A program made the position numbers and the translations under genes. 64,000 nucleotides of DNA. It comes from Butyrivibrio fibrisolvens. GTDB lineage: Bacteria > Bacillota > Clostridia > Lachnospirales > Lachnospiraceae. The notes under the pieces were generated by a model. It did not search any database. It saw only the letters and a program-made list of their open reading frames with translations, and had not been told where the DNA came from. Of the stretch, positions 14,920 to 23,339 are shown one piece after another. Numbering within the stretch: position 1 is the stretch's first letter; the number at the start of each line of letters is the position of its first letter. The stretch lies in assembly GCF_037113525.1 (NCBI RefSeq), contig NZ_CP146963.1:3658001-3722000 (forward strand), written 5' to 3'.

Positions 14920-16296
14920 TTATTCACTCTTTTCTTTGAGCTGGCCGGCTAGATATAAGGAACCGGCCGCAAAGATCAAATCATTGTTTTGTCGTATCGA
15001 ATAAATATAAGCGACCGCATCATCAACGCTGTCATAAAATGATACATTGTCAAAAGATGAAAATGCATCCTTAAGACTTTCCATGTCAAGTGACCTTCCC
15101 GTCCTGAGGCATGCAACTGCGATCTTATCAAATATCTTACTGTTTTCGATCATGGAAGCCATCTCAAAATACTGTTTATCAGAAACAGCGCCAAACAAAA
15201 GGATTTTATTACCTTTATTTTCAATCTCTCCGGCGCTTTTCAAAAAAGCTTCCATTCCATCAGTGTTGTGTGCTCCATCGACTATAAATCCCGGTCTTAT
15301 CTCTTCCATTCTGCAAGGCCAAAGGGCTTTATTTAACCCTGTTTTAATATTGTCAAAAGATATCCGGATATCCCCAAGATCACTGATCTCTTCGATGCAG
15401 CTTATGGCCAGCGCAGCGTTCTGAGTCTGATATGTAGCAGCTGTGCGCAGACATAGTCCAACATAATTATAATACTCAGAATCAAAGCAAAAATCAACGT
15501 ACTTATTGCCCCCGTCATCTTCCAAAAGCTTCACATTACTGATGTTTGCTTCAGTTATACAGCGTATCTTTGCCTGCTTTTTTTGAGCAGTATCTGTGAT
15601 CACTTTTGTGGTCTCTTTTCTTTTGTCAAAAAATATTACAGGAACTTTTTCTTTGATGATCCCGGCCTTATGTGCTGCAATTTCCTCGTAAGAATCGCCA
15701 AGATACTGCATGTGATCAAAGCCTATCTCCGTGATCACACACGCAAGAGGCTTTTCTATTACGTTAGTAACATCAAGAAGGCCTCCAAGCCCTGTTTCAA
15801 GTACAAGATAGTCTATAGCGCTATCTTTATATATATCCATAGCCATAAAGAACAGATATTCGAAATATGAAGGAAAGAAATCACCTCTGCCTTCTTCTGT
15901 CTTTTGATATTTTTCAATCTCATCAAGTATATTCAGAAATGATGCTATAAAAACATCATCCGATATATCATTTCCATTAATCTTAAATCTTTCCGTTACC
16001 TTCACAAGATGGGGAGATGTGAACATTCCGACATGAAAGCCTGTCTGAACAAGTATTGATGAAAGATAATTACAAACAGAGCCTTTACCGTTGGTACCTG
16101 CAACATGAATTATCTTCATATTCCTGTCAGGTCTTCCCATAATTTCAAGGAAAGAGGCATTATCGCTAACAGAGTGCTTAGTTGTTAACGATGGGAGCAT
16201 ATTGAGAAATTCATCGCACACGTCAAGGTTAAGCTTATTTTCTTTATGTAATTTTTTTATACAAATAATATTCTCATCTAAATTGTTATCTGTCAT
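14920..16296 (-). CDS. folC: Bifunctional folylpolyglutamate synthase/dihydrofolate synthase
   Basis: 458 residues. Adds glutamate to folates (and dihydropteroate) in an ATP-dependent Mur-ligase-type reaction. The P-loop HVAGTNGKGSVCNYLSS (about residues 64-80), the SPHL segment, LETGLGGLLDVTNV and ITEIGFDHMQYLG are all diagnostic. It follows valS by about 160 bp with a hairpin between them, and the 57-aa gene follows directly. The valS-folC order is common in Firmicutes. Confidence 0.97.
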   Translation of the reverse strand: MTDNNLDENIICIKKLHKENKLNLDVCDEFLNMLPSLTTKHSVSDNASFLEIMGRPDRNMKIIHVAGTNGKGSVCNYLSSILVQTGFHVGMFTSPHLVKVTERFKINGNDISDDVFIASFLNILDEIEKYQKTEEGRGDFFPSYFEYLFFMAMDIYKDSAIDYLVLETGLGGLLDVTNVIEKPLACVITEIGFDHMQYLGDSYEEIAAHKAGIIKEKVPVIFFDKRKETTKVITDTAQKKQAKIRCITEANISNVKLLEDDGGNKYVDFCFDSEYYNYVGLCLRTAATYQTQNAALAISCIEEISDLGDIRISFDNIKTGLNKALWPCRMEEIRPGFIVDGAHNTDGMEAFLKSAGEIENKGNKILLFGAVSDKQYFEMASMIENSKIFDKIAVACLRTGRSLDMESLKDAFSSFDNVSFYDSVDDAVAYIYSIRQNNDLIFAAGSLYLAGQLKEKSE

Positions 16297-16380
16297 AATG
16301 ATCTGTCTCTACCGTTAATATCAAGGATCAATCTCTTTTTTATAAAGTATATGGCGATAAAACCTACTATCGTTATACTA

Positions 16381-16419
16381 ATATATCCGCAGGTATATAT
16401 GTTGTACCTGCGGATATAT
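16381..16419. terminator. 15-bp hairpin downstream of valS
   Basis: ATATATCCGCAGGTA (16381-16395) pairs perfectly with TACCTGCGGATATAT (16405-16419). The T-run on the minus strand is poor, so it may be a partial terminator or an mRNA-stability element between valS and folC. Confidence 0.55.
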
Positions 16420-16458
16420 ATTGTACCTTACTTCTTCATAGAAGATTCAGGATATTAT

Positions 16459-19131
16459 TTATTTATTAAGCTGCTCAAGTCTTTCAACTATCTGATCATA
16501 CTGCTGCTGGTATTTAGCCTGTTTTTCTTTTTCCTCATTAATCTTAGCTTCAGGAGCCTTGGAAAGGAACTTCTCGTTAGAAAGCATAGCCTTTGATCTC
16601 TTAAGCTCGCCTTCAAGCTTGCCCTTTTCCTTGTTAAGACGCTCGATCTCAGCCTTGATATCTACAAGTTCTGCAAATGGAATGTAGATATTGCATCCAG
16701 GAAGAACTACAGAAACTGCATCATCAGCAATTCCTTCTTTATCCTTCTGACATACTGATTCGTTAGCATATGCAAGTGACTCGAAGAAGAGCTTACCTGT
16801 TCTGAAAATATCAAGCATTTCGTCATTATCAGATACTACGAATACCTTAGCTTTACGGCTAGGAGCAACGTTCATCTGAGTTCTTACGTTACGGATACCA
16901 CGAACAGCTTCTTTGATAGTCTCAATGCTCTTTTCATCATCAGCAAAGTTCCACTCATCCTTGTATACAGGCCATGAAGAGATCATGATAGACTCTTCCT
17001 CATCCTGCATAGTGCAGAAGATCTCTTCTGTAATGAATGGCATGAAAGGATGAAGGAGTTTCAAGCTGTCAATAAGAACTGTCTGAAGTGTCCACATTGC
17101 AGCATCTCTTGATACCTTATTGTCTGAGTTATAGAGTCTTGGCTTAACCATCTCGATGTACCAGTCACAGAACTCTTCCCAGATGAAGTCGTAAACCTTC
17201 TGAACTGCAATACCCATCTCGAACTTGTCCATGTTCTCAGTGATCTCTTTGATGGTATTGTTGAGCTTAGAAAGAATCCAGTGATCAACTGGCTCAAGTC
17301 CAGCAGGTGCAGGCTTATTGATAGCGCTCTCTTCATCTTCGCCCATGTTCATCATGATGAAACGTGAAGCATTCCATACCTTATTAGCGAAGTTTCTGCT
17401 GTTCTCCACACGCTCGATGTAGAAACGCATATCGTTACCAGGTGCATTACCTGTAATAAGTGTAAGACGAAGGGCATCAGCACCGTACTGATCGATGATC
17501 TCAAGAGGATCGATACCATTACCAAGAGATTTACTCATCTTACGGCCCTGTGAATCTCTTACAAGACCATGGAAAAGAACTGTCTTGAATGGCTTCTCAC
17601 CCATCTGCTCAAATCCTGAGAATATCATTCTGATAACCCAGAAGAAGATGATGTCATATCCTGTTACAAGTACATCTGTAGGATAGAAGTACTTAAGATC
17701 CTCTGTGATCTCTGGCCAGCCAAGTGTCTCAAATGGCCAAAGAGCTGATGAGAACCATGTATCAAGTGTGTCAGGATCATGTGTAAGATGCTGGCATCCG
17801 CACTTCGGACATACTGTTGGTGCTTCCTTGGCAACAACGATCTCGCCGCACTCATCGCAGTACCATGCAGGGATTCTGTGTCCCCACCAGAGCTGACGTG
17901 AAATACACCAGTCTTTGATGTTGTTGGTCCAGTTGAAGTATGTCTTTTCCATTGACTTAGGAATAAGCTGGATCTCGCCATCCTCAATAGCCTTAACTGC
18001 AGGCTTAATGAGCTCGTCCATCTTAACGAACCATTGGTCTTTAACCATAGGCTCAACTGTCTCACCACATCTGTCGTGAGTTCCTACGTTGTGAGTCATA
18101 TCTTCTATAGAAACAAGAAGTCCCATACTGTCAAGCTCTTCAACGATGAGCTTTCTTGCCTCATAACGATCCATACCCTGGAACTTGCCACCCTTTTCAT
18201 TGATAGTAGCATCGTCGTTAAGTACGTTGATAACCTCAAGGTTATGACGCTTACCAACTTCAAAGTCGTTAGGGTCATGACCAGGAGTGATCTTAACTAC
18301 ACCTGTACCGAATTCCATGTCAGCGTGCTCATCGCCAACAACAGGAATAGGACGGTTGATAATAGGAAGCATTACGTTCTTGCCAATATAATCCTTGTAT
18401 CTTGGATCTTCAGGGTTTACAGCTACAGCTGTATCACCAAGCATAGTCTCAGGACGTGTTGTAGCGAACTCAAGGAACTTGGTTGTAGAAACGCTTCCGT
18501 CATCTTCTATAAGAGGATACTTAATGTGCCAGAAGTGGCTTGCCTGTTCCTTGTATTCAACTTCCGCATCAGAAATAGAAGTCTTACATACAGGGCACCA
18601 GTTAACCATTCTCTTACCCTTGTAGATGTATCCTTTTTCATGCATCTTTACAAATACTTCCGTAACTGCCTTGTTGCAGCCTTCATCCATTGTAAAGCGC
18701 TCTCTGTCCCAGTCACATGAAGAACCGAGCTTTTTAAGCTGTTTTACGATACGTCCGCCGTACTCTTTTCTCCAGTCCCAGCACTTCTCAAGGAAGCCGT
18801 CACGTCCAAGATCAGCCTTGGTAATGCCCTGCTTCTTGAGCTCATTTATAACCTTAACCTCTGTAGCGATGGAAGCATGGTCTGTTCCAGGCTGCCAGAG
18901 TGCATTGTATCCTTCCATTCTCTTATATCTGATAAGGATATCCTGCATTGTATTATCAAGGGCATGTCCCATGTGGAGCTGTCCTGTGATATTTGGAGGT
19001 GGGATAACAATAGTGAATGGTTTTTTAGTTTCATCAACTTCCGCATGGAAATACTTCTTTTCTTCCCATTTGCTGTAAAGACGATTCTCAATTCCCTGAG
19101 GATCATAATTCTTTGCCAGTTCTTTTTTCAT
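16459..19131 (-). CDS. valS: Valyl-tRNA synthetase
   Basis: 890 residues from the ATG at 19129-19131, which follows GAAAGGAAG. The longer reading frame upstream is only T-box leader and does not code. Class I synthetase: PPPNITGQLHMGHAL carries the HIGH motif (HMGH), the KMSKS loop is GRKMSKSLGN, the editing domain lies between, and there is a C-terminal coiled coil (about residues 820-890: ERLNKEKGKLEGELKRSK). It charges tRNA-Val. Expression is controlled by the T-box leader at 19195-19640. Confidence 0.98.
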   Translation of the reverse strand: MKKELAKNYDPQGIENRLYSKWEEKKYFHAEVDETKKPFTIVIPPPNITGQLHMGHALDNTMQDILIRYKRMEGYNALWQPGTDHASIATEVKVINELKKQGITKADLGRDGFLEKCWDWRKEYGGRIVKQLKKLGSSCDWDRERFTMDEGCNKAVTEVFVKMHEKGYIYKGKRMVNWCPVCKTSISDAEVEYKEQASHFWHIKYPLIEDDGSVSTTKFLEFATTRPETMLGDTAVAVNPEDPRYKDYIGKNVMLPIINRPIPVVGDEHADMEFGTGVVKITPGHDPNDFEVGKRHNLEVINVLNDDATINEKGGKFQGMDRYEARKLIVEELDSMGLLVSIEDMTHNVGTHDRCGETVEPMVKDQWFVKMDELIKPAVKAIEDGEIQLIPKSMEKTYFNWTNNIKDWCISRQLWWGHRIPAWYCDECGEIVVAKEAPTVCPKCGCQHLTHDPDTLDTWFSSALWPFETLGWPEITEDLKYFYPTDVLVTGYDIIFFWVIRMIFSGFEQMGEKPFKTVLFHGLVRDSQGRKMSKSLGNGIDPLEIIDQYGADALRLTLITGNAPGNDMRFYIERVENSRNFANKVWNASRFIMMNMGEDEESAINKPAPAGLEPVDHWILSKLNNTIKEITENMDKFEMGIAVQKVYDFIWEEFCDWYIEMVKPRLYNSDNKVSRDAAMWTLQTVLIDSLKLLHPFMPFITEEIFCTMQDEEESIMISSWPVYKDEWNFADDEKSIETIKEAVRGIRNVRTQMNVAPSRKAKVFVVSDNDEMLDIFRTGKLFFESLAYANESVCQKDKEGIADDAVSVVLPGCNIYIPFAELVDIKAEIERLNKEKGKLEGELKRSKAMLSNEKFLSKAPEAKINEEKEKQAKYQQQYDQIVERLEQLNK

Positions 19132-19194
19132 GGTTTCTTCCTTTCTTATGACATTGTGAGGTTTTGTCCACCGCCTGGCTTTCTTTATGGAAAT

Positions 19195-19640
19195 AAAAAA
19201 GCCCTCGGCCGGACATTGTCGGCCAAGGGCGTCATAAACGCGGTACCACCTTGATTCCATAGATCTGTGAAAAAAGATCCATGCTCATTTAGCCTGTAAC
19301 GGAGTGCATCCGGGACCACCTTTGTATATAAAATACTTTCTGAGCAGTCCGGCTAGTACATAGTGCATATTTAGAAATACAGTGACGTATTTCTATGTAC
19401 TGTATACAGGATGTATATAGTACATGTCCAGAAATACAGGGATGTATTTCTATGTACTGTATACAGGATGTATATAGTACATGTTCAGAAATACACGGAT
19501 GTATTTCTATGTACAATGTACAGAAGCTACCTTCGGGATACGACAGCACGCATTTTTCCACCCTATCAAATGCTCTCTGTTGAGTGTCTGTAACCTTACT
19601 CCTCTTCCTTATCGCCATGGTATGTCGCATAAGCTTCACA
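19195..19640 (-). ncRNA. T-box leader of valS (valine-specific)
   Basis: On the minus strand the T-box sequence AAGGTGGTACCGCG lies at 19252-19239, followed by a GC-rich terminator (GCCCTTGGCCG paired with CGGCCGAGGGC, then TTTTTT) at 19230-19194. Stem I (about 19637-19523) shows AGGAGTAAGG, CAGAGAGC and GGTGGAAAAATGC, with base arms GAAGC and GCTTC. The codon GTA (19530-19528) sits just before the GCTTC arm in the expected specifier position and reads valine. Uncharged tRNA-Val would stabilise the antiterminator. The region between Stem I and the T-box is enlarged by tandem hairpins. Confidence 0.96.
19355..19523 (-). repeat. Three tandem hairpin repeats inside the T-box leader
   Basis: Units start at 19355, 19419 and 19476; the middle one is 57 bp and the first about 64 bp, while the third is cut short after the hairpin. 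Each contains GTACAT-AGAAATAC-loop-GTATTTCT-ATGTAC, which folds as a hairpin, followed by TGTATACAGGATGTATAT in the first two. They lie between Stem I and the antiterminator of the valS leader. Confidence 0.9.
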
Positions 19641-19656
19641 CCTTTATAAAATTATT

Positions 19657-19687
19657 TTTATATTATCACTTGAATAAGACTTGTCAA
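19657..19687 (-). promoter_or_regulatory. valS promoter
   Basis: On the minus strand a perfect TTGACA (19687-19682) and TATAAA (19662-19657) are 19 bp apart. The transcript would begin just before T-box Stem I. Confidence 0.65.
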
Positions 19688-20092
19688 GTTTTATTGATCA
19701 CTCAAAAAATCCGTCCAAAAAGGAATTCACGTTTTATCATAAAAATGACACATGTGTCATGCGCTTTTTGGTTTACATAATTCCATTGACCGCACCAGTT
19801 CTTGTTCCAAAATCCATTACGCGTTTAACGGTATTTCATAAGTATACCAACATGGCGGTTTTATGCGGTTTCTGAAACTCGTTTTTTTAAATATCCCCAA
19901 TTTCCACGGAGTTATCCACATAGACACAGGTGTCAGTTTCAGGATCATTTAACTACTTTTGTGCCTTCTTAGATGCTTTTTTTGCAAAAATTAGAACAAT
20001 TTCATACAATTGTACGGTTAACATATATCTTGTCAAAAAAACTTTATGTCAACCTATTTGCTGATTTTTATGATTTATAATACTAATGATCT
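19688..20092. other. Gene-free region with two related palindromes
   Basis: About 400 bp without a supported gene. Two palindromes share the arms GACAC-N2-GTGTC: ATGACACATGTGTCAT at 19745-19760 and GACACAGGTGTC at 19923-19934. They resemble operator half-site pairs, but no adjacent regulator gene is present. A DnaA-box-like TTATCCACA occurs at about 19912. Confidence 0.4.
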
Positions 20093-22498
20093 TTAAAAGT
20101 CCTGATAATGGCTTATTTTAGACCAAAACTCCTCAATCTTTGAATTGACTGTGTCGGTCGTAACAGTTTCAATACCTTTCCATTCTCTTGGAAATAGTGA
20201 TCTGTAGCCGCTTTGAAGGAATCTGTCATCCATAAGCGCCACTACTCCTGTATCTTCTTCTGTTCTTATGACACGACCGGCTGCCTGGAGTACTTTGTTC
20301 ATACCTGGATATTTATATGCAAAGTCGTACCCGTCTTTTCCGTTTTCATCAAAATAATGTCTTAGCACTTCGCGCTCATTGCAAACAAGAGGTATACCGC
20401 ATCCGATTATGATCGAACCGATAAGAGAGTCTTTTCGCAGATCTATACTCTCAGAAAAGATCCCGCCTATAACGCAGAAACCGATCACGACCCTGTCATC
20501 TTCGATATCAACATCCATATTGATAAGTTCGCCAAGATTTACATTATTGCCCTCAGAGAACATATCCAGGAACATCTCACGCTCTTCTTCAGACATATTG
20601 CTTCCCTGTGCAAGGACCTGGGCACGGTCAAGCTCGGCATATCTGGAAAGATACACCTCATAAACCTCTTCCAGGAAGGCATGCGAAGGGAAAAAGACCA
20701 TGTAGTTACCTCTTTTCCCTGACACGATCCTGTGTATATAGTCCGCAATTCTGTCATACTGCTCAGGGCCTCTTCTTGCGTAGCGGCTGGTCACATCACC
20801 CGCTATAACAAGGCATCTTTTGGACGGGTCAAAGCTTGAGTTTGAATACATCTCGAAGTCTTCATCCGTGCCACCGAGAAGTTCCTTGTAATACTGGATC
20901 GGAAGAAATGTCGCAGAAAAAAGAATGGTGGATACTGCCTGTGACATGCATGCGCCAAGGTTTTCCGATGGATTTACGCATAAAAGCCTTATCCTGAAGC
21001 CTTCGATCTCGTCCCATTCCTGATATATCCTGTAGTGATCATCGAGTTTATCATATATAGTCAGAAATCTTGTAAGTTCAAAATAATAATCCACTATCTC
21101 ATCGTGATACGGACCATCTGATACATCATCCAGATATGAAGATATGGACGTAGAAAGCCTGTCTGCCATTACAATAAGAGGCTCTATCGTATCAAGCATC
21201 TGAGGCCTGTCAGAATCAGACATGGATATAAGCTGATTATATAAGGCAGTCATATGGCCCTTAAACGGAACATATACAGAGTCAAGCATATCCTTGAGAT
21301 TTTGAAGGGGAGACAGCTTTAAGTCTGCACTATACATGCTCCTTCCCCTGTCCACAAGGTTATGCGCTTCGTCTATCAAAAAGATATAGCTTCCTTTTTT
21401 GTTATCAGCAAAATAGCGCTTAAGATATACAAACGGATCAAACACATAGTTGTAATCGCATATGATTCCGTCTGCAAAAAGACTTATATCAAGTGACAGC
21501 TCAAAAGGACACACCATATGCTTCCTTGCATAGTACTGGATAGTATCACGTGTGTAATTATCTTCATTAGCCATCATATCAAGCATGGCTTCGTTGATCC
21601 TGTCATAGTGCCCCTTTGCATAAGGACACTTCTCAGGATTGCATTCTTTTTCTGCACAAAGGCATATCTTATCCTTTGCAGTTATTACAGCGGTTTTAAA
21701 GCGGAGCTTTTGCGAACTTCTAAGAAGCTGGAAGGTATCTGATGCAGCCGCTGCAGTAAGAGTTTTGGCAGTCATGTAAAAAAGTTTTTCAGCCTTCCCC
21801 TGGCCTATGGCTGCTATAGACGGAAACAACGTTGTAATGGTCTTTCCGGTTCCTGTTGGAGCTTCAAGGAAAAGTTTTTTGCCATGGACGATAGTCCTGT
21901 AGACGCCCGATGCCAGCTCCTTTTGACCCTTTCTGTAAGGGAACGGGAAATTGCAGCTTTTTATAGAGCTTGTTCGTATAGATGACCACTCTGCTTCAAA
22001 ATCCGCAAAGACCTTGTACTTGTCTACGACTTCCTCAAACCAGCTGACAATCTCAGATGCAGTATATGTGAAGTTAAAATACTTGATCGCCTCATTTTCA
22101 AGACTGCAGTAGGTCATCCTGACACCTATCTGCTCGAGACTGTTCTGGATAAGGTATATAGCTGCATAGACCTTGGCCTGAGCCAGGTGAACAGGAACAG
22201 GTTCTTCCATATGATCAAGATTTCTGTATGTTCCTTTAATTTCGTCGATCACTACCGGATCGCCTTCTTCTATTCCGTCAGCACGTCCTTCGATAATAAG
22301 ATCATATTTGGATGTATGGATATTATAAGAAAGAGGAACTTCTGCATGGTAAGAAGGACCCTGCATCTTCTGAATCTTACGATGGATCCTTCCCCCTTCA
22401 AGCATGGCATTTTCAGCTGATGTATGTATACGATTGTCTATATCACCCTGCCTTAAGATAAACTCCACAAGGCCTCTAACAGAAATATTGATCTGCAT
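20093..22498 (-). CDS. Nuclease-helicase fusion of the DinG/XPD family
   Basis: 801 residues. Residues about 1-115 carry a RecB/Cas4-like PD-(D/E)XK pattern: GRADG (71-75), VIDEIKG (83-89) and HLAQAKVY (104-111). The superfamily 2 helicase core follows, with Walker A EAPTGTGKT (212-220), DEAH (376-379) and motif VI near QAAGRVIR. Between motifs I and II, Cys279, 281, 286, 291 and 330 fit an XPD-type iron-sulfur cluster. Likely 5'-3' DNA helicase acting with its own nuclease in repair or in clearing DNA flaps. The ATG follows GAGGAC. Substrate is inferred. Confidence 0.92.
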   Translation of the reverse strand: MQINISVRGLVEFILRQGDIDNRIHTSAENAMLEGGRIHRKIQKMQGPSYHAEVPLSYNIHTSKYDLIIEGRADGIEEGDPVVIDEIKGTYRNLDHMEEPVPVHLAQAKVYAAIYLIQNSLEQIGVRMTYCSLENEAIKYFNFTYTASEIVSWFEEVVDKYKVFADFEAEWSSIRTSSIKSCNFPFPYRKGQKELASGVYRTIVHGKKLFLEAPTGTGKTITTLFPSIAAIGQGKAEKLFYMTAKTLTAAAASDTFQLLRSSQKLRFKTAVITAKDKICLCAEKECNPEKCPYAKGHYDRINEAMLDMMANEDNYTRDTIQYYARKHMVCPFELSLDISLFADGIICDYNYVFDPFVYLKRYFADNKKGSYIFLIDEAHNLVDRGRSMYSADLKLSPLQNLKDMLDSVYVPFKGHMTALYNQLISMSDSDRPQMLDTIEPLIVMADRLSTSISSYLDDVSDGPYHDEIVDYYFELTRFLTIYDKLDDHYRIYQEWDEIEGFRIRLLCVNPSENLGACMSQAVSTILFSATFLPIQYYKELLGGTDEDFEMYSNSSFDPSKRCLVIAGDVTSRYARRGPEQYDRIADYIHRIVSGKRGNYMVFFPSHAFLEEVYEVYLSRYAELDRAQVLAQGSNMSEEEREMFLDMFSEGNNVNLGELINMDVDIEDDRVVIGFCVIGGIFSESIDLRKDSLIGSIIIGCGIPLVCNEREVLRHYFDENGKDGYDFAYKYPGMNKVLQAAGRVIRTEEDTGVVALMDDRFLQSGYRSLFPREWKGIETVTTDTVNSKIEEFWSKISHYQDF

Positions 22499-22530
22499 TA
22501 CTGTCCTCTTATCTTCCTGTCTTTCTTTAT

Positions 22531-22655
22531 AGGGTCAAAAAAAGACCCTTCATGGATTATACCACGAAGAGCCTTTATATATATGCGCTTTTCGGATATC
22601 AAAACAATAAATTGTTTTGATATCTAATGATTGAAAAGTGAAGCTTTTCAATCAT
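22531..22655. other. Three consecutive perfect hairpins between HPr-like and helicase genes
   Basis: AGGGTC/GACCCT at 22531-22549, a 14-bp stem GATATCAAAACAAT with its complement at 22595-22624 (2-nt loop), and a 12-bp stem ATGATTGAAAAG with its complement at 22627-22655. None ends in a clear T-run on the minus strand. They may stop transcription of the HPr-like gene or protect its 3' end. Confidence 0.65.
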
Positions 22656-22656
22656 C

Positions 22657-22890
22657 TTATACAGCAAATGAAGCAAGGTATGATTCGAATGCTTCATTCT
22701 TACCAAAGAAGCTAACTGTAAGTTTTCTTGTAAGGTCAAGTCCAAGTATTCCAAGGATAGACTTAGCATCAACTACTACGTGTCCGTAAGAAATATCAAC
22801 ATCAAAATCGCACTTCTCTGCTGCTCTTACGAAATCTTTAACTTCTGAAGGTGATAATTTTATAACATGCTGTATTCTTTCTGTAACCAT
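22657..22890 (-). CDS. HPr-like protein without the phosphorylatable histidine
   Basis: 77 residues with the HPr fold and length. The Ser46-type region is conserved (VDAKSILGILGL, residues 40-51, Ser44), which in HPr is the HPr-kinase site. At the active-site His15 position the sequence is LSPSEVKDF, so the PTS phosphoryl relay is impossible. Such paralogues occur in Clostridia; Crh of Bacillus is an analogous His-less HPr working with CcpA. A regulatory role is inferred. The start follows GAAAGGAAG. Confidence 0.85.
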   Translation of the reverse strand: MVTERIQHVIKLSPSEVKDFVRAAEKCDFDVDISYGHVVVDAKSILGILGLDLTRKLTVSFFGKNEAFESYLASFAV

Positions 22891-23339
22891 AATTCTAACT
22901 TCCTTTCAAACTAAAAACCGAACTGTAAAATACTATTCCTCGTCCAATTCCTGTTTATTATATAGCATGTATGCTAATTGTAAAGGCTTTACAGGGCTAA
23001 AAATTGCACAAACTTTATGCTCAATATAGCTCATAGTCGCTTGAAAATGCTCAATTTTAATCATGCATATATGTATTATTAACATTATTACGATTATTTA
23101 TGATTCTTTTTTGTGATTTTTGGTATGGAAATCCATAAAAGCCTCCTGCATGTGATTGCGCAACTTTTTTGCGCAGACATGACAGACCATTCACTATATT
23201 TCGATTATTTTGTTTCCTATGATGCATTTTTACATTATTAATCAGTTTTTTATTTCAAACTTTACTTGAAATGAATAAAAAAAAGAGTTTTAATAAGAAA
23301 GTAGTTTTTTTATGCAAAAATCGAAAGGTATATACCACT
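22891..23339. other. Intergenic region between HPr-like and asnA genes
   Basis: About 450 bp of AT-rich divergent intergenic sequence without a supported gene. One hairpin, TGCGCAA/TTGCGCA, lies at 23157-23175. No T-box sequence (TGGTACC type) was found before asnA. Confidence 0.5.

Noticed and set aside
19132..19260. 43-residue N-terminal extension of ValS in the open frame
   Set aside because: This part is the T-box antiterminator and terminator; the ATG at 19131 has a proper ribosome binding site and starts the family-typical sequence.
19355..19523. CRISPR-like array
   Set aside because: The repeats are adjacent copies without unique spacers, are hairpins within a T-box leader and have no cas genes nearby.
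19289..19639. 116-aa repeat protein in the minus-strand frame of the T-box leader
   Set aside because: The apparent YIEIHPCIS repeats are the translation of the tandem RNA hairpins; no ribosome binding site, and the leader function explains the sequence.
19681..19875. 64-aa plus-strand ORF
   Set aside because: No ribosome binding site, it overlaps the valS promoter, and its composition is not protein-like.
23271..23339. Lysine-rich N-terminal extension of AsnA
   Set aside because: AsnA proteins begin at the downstream ATG; the extension has no family similarity and no ribosome binding site.
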